Shown piece by piece: positions 37,029-45,083 of a DNA stretch of 64,000 nt. The notes below the pieces were generated by a model that worked only from the letters and a program-made list of their open reading frames with translations, was not told where the DNA came from and did not search any database. Position 1 is the first letter of the stretch. Each line of letters starts with the position of its first letter. The translations under genes were made by a program, and so were the position numbers. Source of the DNA: an uncultured Pseudomonadota bacterium (GTDB lineage: Bacteria > Pseudomonadota > Gammaproteobacteria > Ga0077536); assembly GCA_903825645.1 (NCBI GenBank), contig CAIKBL010000041.1, positions 72,375-136,374 on the forward strand, read 5' to 3'.

Positions 37029-37850
37029 ATGTCTTCAGAAAATGTACCACTGGCGCCCGGGCGAGATCTTCTCCAGGAAATCTTTGCGCATAAAGTCGAA
37101 GAGGTGCGTCAGCGCGTCGCGCTGCGCGCGTTTGCCGAAGTCCGCGCCGCCGCACGCGATCAGCCGCCAGCCCGCGGCTTTGAGGCCGCGCTCCGACGTA
37201 AGCTCGCACGGGGAGAAGCTGGCGTCATAGCAGAATGCAAGAAGGCTTCACCGAGCAAGGGCGTGATGCGTGATCCCTATATCGTCACCGACATCGCGCA
37301 CTCGTATACACAAGGGGGGGCGGCATGCCTCTCCGTGCTCACGGACAAACGCTATTTTCAGGGGGCGGATGAAGATCTACTCGCCGCCCGGAGCGTTTGC
37401 AGCCTCCCGGTCATCCGTAAGGACTTTATGTGCGAGGCGTATCAGATATACGAATCGCGTGCGCTCGGTGCGGACTGTGTCCTGCTCATTGTCGCCGGCC
37501 TCACCGATGAAGCGCTTCAGCAACTCGCGGGCATTGCCTCTGAGCTCGGGATGGACGTGTTGATTGAAGTCCATGATCGCGAAGAGCTCGAACGGGCTTT
37601 GCGACTGCGGTTGCCGTTAATTGGGATCAATAATCGAGATTTGAAACGGTTTGTCACCCGCATCGAGACGACGCTTGAATTAATCAATGACATCCCCGCC
37701 GATCGCGTGATCGTGACCGAGTCGGGGATCAGCACGCGAGAGGAGGTCGCGCGTCTGCGCGCCCGTGAAGTGAACTGTTTTCTGGTCGGCGAAGCCTTCA
37801 TGCGTAGTGCTGATCCGGGTGCGCGACTACAGGAATTATTCAGCCGTTGA
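37029..37850 (+). CDS. trpC: Indole-3-glycerol phosphate synthase
   Basis: Closes the indole ring in tryptophan synthesis. It is the stand-alone form (273 residues), not the TrpC-TrpF fusion of enterics. The (beta/alpha)8 barrel shows AGVIAECKKASPSKGVMRD, the catalytic lysine in LPVIRKDFMCEAYQIYE, and NNRDLKRF. The ATG 8 bases after trpD is chosen; the frame is open further upstream inside trpD without family match. TrpF, TrpA and TrpB are outside the window. Confidence 0.95.
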   Translation: MSSENVPLAPGRDLLQEIFAHKVEEVRQRVALRAFAEVRAAARDQPPARGFEAALRRKLARGEAGVIAECKKASPSKGVMRDPYIVTDIAHSYTQGGAACLSVLTDKRYFQGADEDLLAARSVCSLPVIRKDFMCEAYQIYESRALGADCVLLIVAGLTDEALQQLAGIASELGMDVLIEVHDREELERALRLRLPLIGINNRDLKRFVTRIETTLELINDIPADRVIVTESGISTREEVARLRAREVNCFLVGEAFMRSADPGARLQELFSR

Positions 37851-37875
37851 GATGTTCCTGCATGCGTGCGCGCGG

Positions 37876-38322
37876 CTAGTCGCCGCGGCTGGTGCCAAAT
37901 GCCAGGCAGTTGCCGCTCGGATCTGTAATCGCAAACCACGCTTCCGTGCCGCCATCGGGCCCCGCCAAGGTGGTTGGGAGCAAACGATAGGTGATCCCCA
38001 CGTAATTGAGATGATCCACCGCTCGGTGCCAGTCCACCCAACTCATCAATAGCCCGAAATTGGGCACAGGAACTGATTTTCCACCCCGTTGTCCGGCCAC
38101 AGTCTCCGGCATTTTGGTCACCTTGTACGCCTGCAGTCGTCCACCAAAGAAGATGAGTTCCAGCGAGTTCGCGTCCTCCCGGTGGACGCTCGAGCCGAGG
38201 AGATCCACGTAGAACACGCGCAATGCGCCCAAATCAAGCGCGGGGATCGCCAGTTGAAAAGTCGGCCGACTCGTGAATTCTGCGAGCGGTCCGCTGGGCT
38301 TACTCGGCGGGTTGTTGTCCAT
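37876..38322 (-). CDS. VOC-family (glyoxalase/dioxygenase-fold) protein
   Basis: A 148-residue protein with the two-module VOC fold: FQLAIPALDLGALRVFYVDLLG at the start and AWFAITDPSGNCLAFGTS at the end, with metal-ligand candidates in these strands and ELIFFGG between. Members range from glyoxalase I to dioxygenases; nothing here fixes the substrate. It overlaps the 3' end of the class II aldolase gene by 23 bases and is probably in one transcript with it and ilvA. Confidence 0.8.
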   Translation of the reverse strand: MDNNPPSKPSGPLAEFTSRPTFQLAIPALDLGALRVFYVDLLGSSVHREDANSLELIFFGGRLQAYKVTKMPETVAGQRGGKSVPVPNFGLLMSWVDWHRAVDHLNYVGITYRLLPTTLAGPDGGTEAWFAITDPSGNCLAFGTSRGD

Positions 38323-38947
38323 AAGTCTTAAAACGCTCCAGCACTTCGTCCATCTCCTCCGGGGAAAGCAGCACGGGCTCGCCGCACTGCAACGTTACGC
38401 AATATTGATGGGCGAGATCTTCAAGCGCAAGCGTCAATTCCCCTGCGCTTGTCAAAGAATCACCGGTGGCGACCAATCCATGATTGGCCAGAAGACAGGC
38501 GCGCCGCCCCGTCAGGGCTTCCATCACGGACTGCGACAGCGCCTCCGTTCCAAACGTTGCGTAGGGAGCGCATCGAATAGAATCGCCACCGCCCATGGAA
38601 ACCATGTAATGGAAAGCCGGAATGTCCCGACGCAGACAAGCGAGTGCGGTGGCGTATGGCGAGTGAACATGGACGACCGCGTGGATTTCAGGTCGCGACT
38701 GATAAATCGCCGCGTGGAAACGCCATTCGCTGGAGGGAAGACGCTGTCCCGGTCGGACAACACCGGTCAAGGACATTGCGACGTGGTCTTTATCTTCCAG
38801 TGTCCGGGCGCGCGCGCCCGTCGCGGTGATCAGCATACCGTCATCCCAACGCGCACTGGCGTTGCCCGCCGCCCCTTGGTTCAAACCAGCCGCGGCAAGT
38901 GATTGCACGACCTCGGTTAGCGAACTTCTGAGTAGCTTGATTGACAT
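38300..38947 (-). CDS. Class II aldolase/adducin family protein
   Basis: A 215-residue zinc-dependent aldolase-like protein, close in layout to fuculose-phosphate aldolase. Zinc ligands are likely in VVHVHSPYATALA (two histidines) and LLANHGLVATGDSL (third). The early loop GLNQGAAGNASAR binds phosphate in the family and the acid residue lies in SSEWRFHAAIY. Sugar-phosphate aldolase or methylthioribulose-phosphate dehydratase are possible roles; neither is proven. It begins 2 bases after the ilvA stop, so the two genes are tightly coupled. Confidence 0.85.
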   Translation of the reverse strand: MSIKLLRSSLTEVVQSLAAAGLNQGAAGNASARWDDGMLITATGARARTLEDKDHVAMSLTGVVRPGQRLPSSEWRFHAAIYQSRPEIHAVVHVHSPYATALACLRRDIPAFHYMVSMGGGDSIRCAPYATFGTEALSQSVMEALTGRRACLLANHGLVATGDSLTSAGELTLALEDLAHQYCVTLQCGEPVLLSPEEMDEVLERFKTYGQQPAE

Positions 38948-38949
38948 GG

Positions 38950-40464
38950 TCAACGCAGAAAAAGCTCGTAGGCCGCATTATCACGCTCCTCCACCCACTC
39001 CATCTGGAGTCCTGCCAGAAATGCGTCGAAGTCCGCATTGCAGTTACTCGGCACGGCGATCCCCATCAGCACGCGCCCATTTGCCGCGCCGTGATTGCGA
39101 TAATGGAACAGCGTGATATTCCAACGATCCTCAACCTGGTTTAGAAAATGCAGCAGCGCGCCGGGGCGCTCTGGAAACTCGACACGCAACAGGCGCTCGT
39201 TTAACAAATTACTTGCGTGCCCCCCCACCATGTAACGCACGTGCATTTTCGCAAGCTCGTTGTCCGTAATGTCGATCGCCTCGATACCGCTACTGCTCAG
39301 ACTAGACAACAAGATCTTGTTATCCAATTCGCCGGCGCGCAGCTGGACACCGGCGAATACGGTCGCCCGCTCCTCGCCGGCGTAACGATAATTAAATTCG
39401 GTGATAGCCCGTGGCCCCAAGGCGTGGCAGAAACGCCGAAAACTACCTGGCCGTTCCGGGATGACCGCCCCTATCAGCACTTCACGCCGCTCACCAAGCT
39501 CCGCTAATTCCGCGATGTGGCGGAGCCGATCGAAGTTGACGTTCGCGCCACTGAGGATCGCGACGAGATCTTTGTCCTGAATTTTCTCGCGGGCCACGTA
39601 TTGTTTAAGACCGGCGAGGGCTAGCGCACCCGCCGGCTCCGCAATGGCGCGCGTATCCTCAAAAATATCTTTGACTGCAGCGCAGATTTCATCGATCGAG
39701 ACGGTGAGCACTTCATCCACATGCTCACGGGCAATCCGAAAAGTCTCGACCCCAACTTGCCTGACAGCGGCGCCGTCCGCAAATATGCCGATTTTCTCGA
39801 GCGTTACCCGCTCCCCGGCATCCAGTGCTGCTTTCATGCAGGCGGCATCAACCGCTTCAACGCCAATCACCTTGATGCCAGGTTCAAGTGCTTTGACGAA
39901 AGCTGCAACGCCGGCAATTAAGCCACCGCCGCCGACCGGCACAAAGATGGCCTCAGGGTTGCCATGATGTTGACGCAGAATTTCCATTGCCACCGTCCCC
40001 TGACCAGCGATAATCAAGGGATGGTCGTAGGGGGGAACGTAGGTCAGGTTTTTCTTTTCGCCCAGCTCGCGGGCGTGGATACTGGCTTCATCATAGGTAT
40101 TCCCATGAAGAATGATCTCGGCGTTGAGTCGCCGTACGGCGGCGACCTTAATATCCGGCGTGGTTTTCGGCATGACGATGATCGCGTGCATCTGTAAGCG
40201 TCCGGCCGCGAGCGCTACACCCTGGGCATGATTCCCCGCCGAGGCGGTGATCACACCCCGCTGGCGCTCCTCAAGGCTCAGGCTCGCCATCATGGCGTAC
40301 GCACCACGCAGCTTGTAAGAGAAAACAGGTTGCATGTCTTCCCGTTTGATCCAGACCCGGTTATTCGTGCGGCGCGAAATAAGCGGCATGGCGTCCAGTG
40401 GCGTCTCACGCGCAACGTCGTACACGGGAGCTTTGAGGATAAGTTTCAGGTAGTGGTCGAGCAT
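38950..40464 (-). CDS. ilvA: Threonine ammonia-lyase, biosynthetic
   Basis: PLP enzyme making 2-oxobutanoate from threonine, the first step to isoleucine. The 504-residue length and two C-terminal ACT-like regulatory domains (from about residue 325, e.g. VLIGAVIPERPGSFRRFCHA and LLRVEFPERPGALLHFLNQ) mark the isoleucine-inhibited biosynthetic form. PLP lysine is in VFSYKLRGAYAM; SAGNHAQGVA and the glycine loop VPVGGGGLIAGVA bind the cofactor phosphate. Divergent from rpiA with a 58-base gap. Confidence 0.96.
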   Translation of the reverse strand: MLDHYLKLILKAPVYDVARETPLDAMPLISRRTNNRVWIKREDMQPVFSYKLRGAYAMMASLSLEERQRGVITASAGNHAQGVALAAGRLQMHAIIVMPKTTPDIKVAAVRRLNAEIILHGNTYDEASIHARELGEKKNLTYVPPYDHPLIIAGQGTVAMEILRQHHGNPEAIFVPVGGGGLIAGVAAFVKALEPGIKVIGVEAVDAACMKAALDAGERVTLEKIGIFADGAAVRQVGVETFRIAREHVDEVLTVSIDEICAAVKDIFEDTRAIAEPAGALALAGLKQYVAREKIQDKDLVAILSGANVNFDRLRHIAELAELGERREVLIGAVIPERPGSFRRFCHALGPRAITEFNYRYAGEERATVFAGVQLRAGELDNKILLSSLSSSGIEAIDITDNELAKMHVRYMVGGHASNLLNERLLRVEFPERPGALLHFLNQVEDRWNITLFHYRNHGAANGRVLMGIAVPSNCNADFDAFLAGLQMEWVEERDNAAYELFLR

Positions 40465-40522
40465 CTGGCTAAGATAACATTTACGGGCGCGCGCGCGGAC
40501 GTCATCGCATCAGGAGACCACC

Positions 40523-41176
40523 ATGACCCAAGATCAAAAAAAACGACAAGCGGCTGAAGCGGCCGTCGATTTTATCCGACACGCCCGGATCGTCGGTGTT
40601 GGCACGGGAAGCACTGCCAATTATTTCATCGACGCGCTGGCCGGGATACGACACCAAATCGACGGAGTAGTGCCGAGCTCCGAGGCCACTGCGGCGCGGC
40701 TGCGGGGTCATGGACTTGAAATCCTGGATCTTAATGAGGTCGGTCCTCTGGACGTCTATGTCGATGGGGCGGACGAAGCCAACAGGCACCGTCAGTTAAT
40801 CAAGGGAGGCGGGGGCGCGCTCACCCGAGAAAAAATAGTCGCGGCGGCAAGCCGGCAGTTCATCTGCATCATGGACGAATCAAAACTGGTCGAAAAGCTA
40901 GGCCTTTTCCCACTGCCTATCGAAGTGATTCCGATGGCCCGTAGTCTGGTCGGCCGTGAGTTGGTTAAATTGGGGGGGCAACCCGAATATCGGACGGGTT
41001 TTGTCACCGACAATGGCAATTGGATGCTGGACGTCTACCACCTCGATATGACGGACGTCGTCGGCCTAGAACAAGCCGTAAATCAGATCCCTGGCGTGGT
41101 CACCAATGGATTGTTTGCACGTAGGCCTGCCGATATTTTGCTGATTGGGTCGCGCGGTGGTGTTCAGCAGCTATAA
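40523..41176 (+). CDS. rpiA: Ribose-5-phosphate isomerase A
   Basis: Interconverts ribose 5-phosphate and ribulose 5-phosphate. The 217-residue protein has [16 protein letters not shown], the catalytic acid stretch [10 protein letters not shown], and [22 protein letters not shown] lies before the ATG. It is a lone rightward gene that converges on tatC; the 71-base gap contains GC-rich inverted stretches but no T-tract terminator. Confidence 0.96.
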   Translation: MTQDQKKRQAAEAAVDFIRHARIVGVGTGSTANYFIDALAGIRHQIDGVVPSSEATAARLRGHGLEILDLNEVGPLDVYVDGADEANRHRQLIKGGGGALTREKIVAAASRQFICIMDESKLVEKLGLFPLPIEVIPMARSLVGRELVKLGGQPEYRTGFVTDNGNWMLDVYHLDMTDVVGLEQAVNQIPGVVTNGLFARRPADILLIGSRGGVQQL

Positions 41177-41247
41177 CCGATTGATCGCCAGCGGGCGCTC
41201 GCGGCGCCTCCCTGGCGCAGGCTTTGAATTGGATTTAGCGCCTTATT

Positions 41248-42036
41248 TTATTTAGGGACTAGGGCCTTGCCGGAGCCCTCTCCGGACGTCTCCTCGGGAA
41301 TAAAGATTCGGCAAAACAACAGGCCGACTTCGTAGAGCATCCAGATGGGAACTGCCATCATGGTTTGCGAGATGACATCGGGTGGGGTGAGGACGGCCCC
41401 AATGACGAATGCGCCGACAATCACGTACGGACGCATCTCGGTCAGTGCCTGGCGAGTCGACATACCCGTGCGCACGATCAAAAAAGTCAGCACCGGCACC
41501 TCAAAAGCGGCCCCGAAGGCGCAAAACATCACAATCACAAAATCCAGATATTTGGAGATATCGGTCATGACCGTGACACCTATTGGGGCTGCCGTCGTCA
41601 GAAAACCAAAGACCACCGGGAAAACGGCAAAATAGGCGAAACTAATACCGCAATAAAACAGGAAGGTGCTGGAAATAAGCAGCGGCAGGACCAGTTTTTT
41701 TTCGTTCAGATAAAGTCCAGGCGCGATGAAGGCCCAGAGCTGATAAAAGATGTAGGGCACGCTGATGAGAAGCGAGACAAAACACGTGAGCTTGAAGGGC
41801 GCCAGAAAAGGCGAAGTCACCTCCGTGGCAATCATCTGAGCACCCACCTCGGCCATCTGCCGCAAAAGTGGGCGTGATAGCCATTCATAGAGGGTATTCG
41901 AAACCGGCATCAACACGAGCAGGACCGCCACCAGACAGATCACGGCCCGCATCAAGCGGTTCCGAAGCTCAATGAGGTGGGACAAGAAGGACTGCTCGCC
42001 CTCTTCCAGAGCGTCGGTGTTTCGCGGCGGAACCAT
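41248..42036 (-). CDS. tatC: Sec-independent translocase subunit TatC
   Basis: Receptor subunit for twin-arginine signal peptides in the inner membrane. The 262-residue protein has the conserved N-terminal FLSHLIELRNRLMRAVI and six hydrophobic segments, with the first-loop motif MIATEVTSPFLAPFKL and the acidic residue in FEVPVLTFLIVRTG. It follows tatB by 3 bases at the end of the his-tat run. Confidence 0.96.
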   Translation of the reverse strand: MVPPRNTDALEEGEQSFLSHLIELRNRLMRAVICLVAVLLVLMPVSNTLYEWLSRPLLRQMAEVGAQMIATEVTSPFLAPFKLTCFVSLLISVPYIFYQLWAFIAPGLYLNEKKLVLPLLISSTFLFYCGISFAYFAVFPVVFGFLTTAAPIGVTVMTDISKYLDFVIVMFCAFGAAFEVPVLTFLIVRTGMSTRQALTEMRPYVIVGAFVIGAVLTPPDVISQTMMAVPIWMLYEVGLLFCRIFIPEETSGEGSGKALVPK

Positions 42037-42039
42037 AGG

Positions 42040-42333
42040 TCAGGGTGGGGGTGAATGAGGTGACTGGAGTGATTGCGCCGTTTCGCCCACCGGTTTGAGG
42101 GGTTCTTCGGCGAGCTTTTTCAAATCGTCCGATCGCAGGGCCTGCTTGAACTCGTTGAGTTCACGCAGGCTCGCATCGTTTTCGAGCTGGTTTTTCAGTT
42201 CACGGACCATGCGTTGAGCGCGACCCACCCAACGTCCGGTCGTCCGAATCAACGGCGGCAACCGCTCCGGGCCAAGCACCAGTAGCGCGACCAACCCAAT
42301 CAGCATCAGTTCCGAAAAGCCGACATCAAACAT
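42040..42333 (-). CDS. tatB: Sec-independent translocase subunit TatB
   Basis: Single-span Tat subunit that forms the receptor complex with TatC. With MFDVGFSELMLIGLVALLVL as N-terminus it has 97 residues: membrane helix, hinge at GPERLPPL with the conserved Glu and Pro, then the amphipathic helix and a polar tail. The frame extends 14 codons upstream but that would bury the membrane helix. Confidence 0.93.
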   Translation of the reverse strand: MFDVGFSELMLIGLVALLVLGPERLPPLIRTTGRWVGRAQRMVRELKNQLENDASLRELNEFKQALRSDDLKKLAEEPLKPVGETAQSLQSPHSPPP

Positions 42334-42340
42334 AGTAAAT

Positions 42341-42562
42341 TTAGACGTTCTTTTGCTCAGATTTGACGACTTCACCGTCGATTACGTGTTTTGCGGCATT
42401 AATATCGACCACCGGCGGATCGTCATTGCCGTCCTTAATTGCTTTTCTGAAATCGCTTATCCAGCCACCGACATCGCCACCGATGCCTCGAATTTTTTTG
42501 GTCCCGAACACCAGAATGACGATCACGAGCACGATAATCAGGTGCGGAAGACTAATTCCCAT
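42341..42562 (-). CDS. tatA: Sec-independent translocase subunit TatA
   Basis: Pore-forming subunit of the Tat system. 73 residues: membrane helix LPHLIIVLVIVILVFG, hinge FGTKKIRGIG and amphipathic helix DVGGWISDFRKAIKD. The phenylalanine-glycine hinge (FGTKK) marks TatA as against TatB. Seven bases separate it from tatB. Confidence 0.95.
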   Translation of the reverse strand: MGISLPHLIIVLVIVILVFGTKKIRGIGGDVGGWISDFRKAIKDGNDDPPVVDINAAKHVIDGEVVKSEQKNV

Positions 42563-42613
42563 GAGCTTTCTCCCGCGCTCACCCGTAGGTAAACGCTTCG
42601 ATTAAACAAGTGT

Positions 42614-42955
42614 CTATTGTGTCTGACGCGAGGCTTTTTCTTCAATGCCAGAACGTCCAAACCGTCCGGCAAGTTCCGTCATCACTCGCGCGGGGTCGAT
42701 CCCCTGATGAACCAGTGCGACGAGGCAGTGAAACCACAAATCAGCCATCTCGTGGACAACCGCGTCCTGATCAGTCCCGCCCGTCGCAATCACCACCTCT
42801 GTTGCCTCTTCACCAATCTTCTTACGAATCGCATCGATCCCTTGATGGTAGAGTCGCGCAACGTAGGACGACGCGGGATCGGCGCTTCTCCTCTGTTCCA
42901 AGATCTGGATCAGTTGGTTCAGGATATCGTCGGACATTGGCGCTCCCCGGTTCAT
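42614..42955 (-). CDS. hisE: Phosphoribosyl-ATP diphosphatase
   Basis: Removes pyrophosphate from phosphoribosyl-ATP, the second histidine step. The all-helical 113-residue protein has the MazG-like acidic motifs [10 protein letters not shown] and [14 protein letters not shown]. The start used overlaps the hisI stop as ATGA, which favours it over the ATG six codons later. HisE and HisI are separate genes here, not fused as in E. coli. Confidence 0.94.
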   Translation of the reverse strand: MNRGAPMSDDILNQLIQILEQRRSADPASSYVARLYHQGIDAIRKKIGEEATEVVIATGGTDQDAVVHEMADLWFHCLVALVHQGIDPARVMTELAGRFGRSGIEEKASRQTQ

Positions 42956-43347
42956 TTCGAGTCAGGGGCCCGGTACATCGTCGCGGGATCTCGCGCGACA
43001 GGGTCAACGGCGAGCCATTGGGCCTGTTCCAGTCTGCGGTAAAAACATGACTCGCGTCCAGTGTGACAAGCAATTCCGCCCGTTTGCTCGACAATGAGTT
43101 GAAGGGCGTCACCGTCACAATCAAGCCTGATTTCTCTCACCTGTTGAACATGACCGGACTCTTCTCCTTTTCGCCATAACCGACTACGCGAGCGCGACCA
43201 GTAGACTGCCCGTCCTTCCGCGACAGTAGCGGCAAGCGCCTCACGATTCATCCAAGCTTGCATCAATAGCCGCCCGGTCACGACATCCTGTGTCACGACA
43301 GGGGCCAAACCCTCCGCGTTCCAAAGTACCGCGTCAATCCAACTCAT
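42952..43347 (-). CDS. hisI: Phosphoribosyl-AMP cyclohydrolase
   Basis: Opens the adenine ring of phosphoribosyl-AMP. The 131-residue metal enzyme shows [17 protein letters not shown], the [13 protein letters not shown] motif with metal-binding aspartates, and the zinc cysteine/histidine segment [15 protein letters not shown]. Overlaps both neighbours by 4 bases, so hisF-hisI-hisE are strictly coupled. Confidence 0.95.
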   Translation of the reverse strand: MSWIDAVLWNAEGLAPVVTQDVVTGRLLMQAWMNREALAATVAEGRAVYWSRSRSRLWRKGEESGHVQQVREIRLDCDGDALQLIVEQTGGIACHTGRESCFYRRLEQAQWLAVDPVARDPATMYRAPDSK

Positions 43348-44114
43348 AGACGCATCTCGATTCCCGCTGCTGCCATGTGACGTTTTGCCTGTCCAACCGT
43401 GTATTCGCCGAAGTGAAAAATGCTTGCCGCAAGCACTGCGTCTGCGTGTCCGAGCGCGACACCCGCGACAAGATGGTCAAGTTCCCCCACGCCACCTGAG
43501 GCGATGACCGGAATGGGCACCGCGTCAGCCACCGCGCGGGTAAGCGCCAGATCAAAGCCATCCCGCGTCCCATCGCGGTCCATGCTCGTCAGCAGAATTT
43601 CCCCCGCACCAAGCTCCGACACGCGGACTGCCCAGGCGACCGCGTCAAGCCCGGTACCCCGCCGCCCGCCGTGGGTGAACACCTCCCACCCTTTGTGATC
43701 AGGACGCGCGCGCGCATCAATCGCCACCACAATGCATTGCGAGCCGTACTTATCAGCCGCTGCCCGCACAAAATCGGGGTGACTGACTGCCGCCGTATTG
43801 ATCCCGACTTTATCAGCACCCGCGGCCAACATGCGTTGCACATCCTGTATTTCGCGGATCCCGCCCCCGACCGTGAGTGGGATAAATACCTGTCCCGCGA
43901 CCGCCTCGACGACCTCGACCAGTGTCTGTCGACCCTCGCTGCTCGCCGTAATATCAAGAAAGGTAATTTCGTCAGCCCCCTGAAGGTCGTAACGCCGGGC
44001 TATTTCAACGGGATCGCCGGCATCACGGATATCGACAAACTTGACCCCTTTGACGACCCGCCCGGCGTCGACATCAAGGCACGGGATAATGCGTTTCGCG
44101 AGACCCATGTTCAA
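43344..44114 (-). CDS. hisF: Imidazole glycerol phosphate synthase, cyclase subunit
   Basis: Uses ammonia delivered by HisH to form imidazole glycerol phosphate and AICAR. The 256-residue barrel has the catalytic aspartates in [16 protein letters not shown] and [15 protein letters not shown] and the phosphate sites VGGGI and ASGGVG. The HisH partner is not in this window, although it often sits before hisA. Confidence 0.96.
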   Translation of the reverse strand: MNMGLAKRIIPCLDVDAGRVVKGVKFVDIRDAGDPVEIARRYDLQGADEITFLDITASSEGRQTLVEVVEAVAGQVFIPLTVGGGIREIQDVQRMLAAGADKVGINTAAVSHPDFVRAAADKYGSQCIVVAIDARARPDHKGWEVFTHGGRRGTGLDAVAWAVRVSELGAGEILLTSMDRDGTRDGFDLALTRAVADAVPIPVIASGGVGELDHLVAGVALGHADAVLAASIFHFGEYTVGQAKRHMAAAGIEMRL

Positions 44115-44209
44115 AAACTCAAACGGCTGATGTAGAGGTAGTTAAGACTGACCCGAGCCAAGGGACATCCCGCGGCCCGCGGTTTTTTTAGCGCAGCAGG
44201 AAGATTGCG

Positions 44210-44953
44210 TCAGGTCGCGCCGGATAGTTCGTCAGCCAGCGCTTGGGCAGCCCGAAAATCTAGCGTACCCTCGTAAATCGCACGTCCAGTTACCGCACCG
44301 GCGATGCCTTCTGGCTCCGCGGCGACCAAGGCCCGGATGTCGTCCAGATTAGTCACCCCACCCGACGCGAAAACGGGGATCCGAAGAGGACGGGCAAAAT
44401 CGATCGTCGCCTCCATATTCAAGCCATTCATCATGCCGTCCCGTCGAATATCCGTGAAAATAATCCCTTCGACGCCGTCCTCTTCGAATTTTTTCGCGAG
44501 ATCGACTGCGTCGTGGCGGGACAGTTTAGACCATCCTTCAATCGCAACCTTGCCATCCTTGACATCGAGTCCGACCAAGATGTGACCGGGAAACTCGAGA
44601 CAGATATCAGAGACAAAGTGCGGCGCCGTCACCGCCTTCGTCCCGATAATCACATAACGCACACCAGCATCGAGATAAATCTGAATAGTATCTTCATCTC
44701 GAATCCCCCCGCCCACTTGCACCGGGACTTGGGGAAACGCGCGGGCGATTTCGTGGATGACCTCGGAATTGACCGGCCGACCATCGGTCGCGCCGTTCAA
44801 ATCGACGATGTGCAGGCGACGTGCGCCGGCCGTGACCCAGCGATGCGCCATCGCGACCGGATCGTCCGAATACACGGTATCGTCATCCATACGGCCTTGC
44901 CGTAGGCGAACGCATTTGCCGTCTTTGATATCGATGGCAGGAATCAGCAGCAT
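44210..44953 (-). CDS. hisA: ProFAR isomerase HisA
   Basis: Isomerises the ProFAR intermediate in histidine synthesis; a half-barrel relative of HisF. 247 residues with [18 protein letters not shown] and the catalytic aspartate in [14 protein letters not shown] 95-base gap precedes hisF; it contains a small GC hairpin with seven T, but oriented to stop rightward, not leftward, transcription. Normally hisB and hisH lie upstream; here polA does. Confidence 0.95.
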   Translation of the reverse strand: MLLIPAIDIKDGKCVRLRQGRMDDDTVYSDDPVAMAHRWVTAGARRLHIVDLNGATDGRPVNSEVIHEIARAFPQVPVQVGGGIRDEDTIQIYLDAGVRYVIIGTKAVTAPHFVSDICLEFPGHILVGLDVKDGKVAIEGWSKLSRHDAVDLAKKFEEDGVEGIIFTDIRRDGMMNGLNMEATIDFARPLRIPVFASGGVTNLDDIRALVAAEPEGIAGAVTGRAIYEGTLDFRAAQALADELSGAT

Positions 44954-45083
44954 GAAGCTAACACCTGGAACAGATTTTGAGGTGGTCTGGGGTCAACATT
45001 GTCGACGCGCGGCCGGTTAGGCCAAAGCGTCTGATATGGCCGGGATAGTAGCACAAGCCCCCCAAAAAATCAGAGTGGCCCGA

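Noticed and set aside
44171-44190. GC hairpin followed by seven T between hisF and hisA
   Set aside because: The T-tract is on the plus strand, while both genes run leftward, and the stem is only 4 bp; unlikely to be a working terminator.
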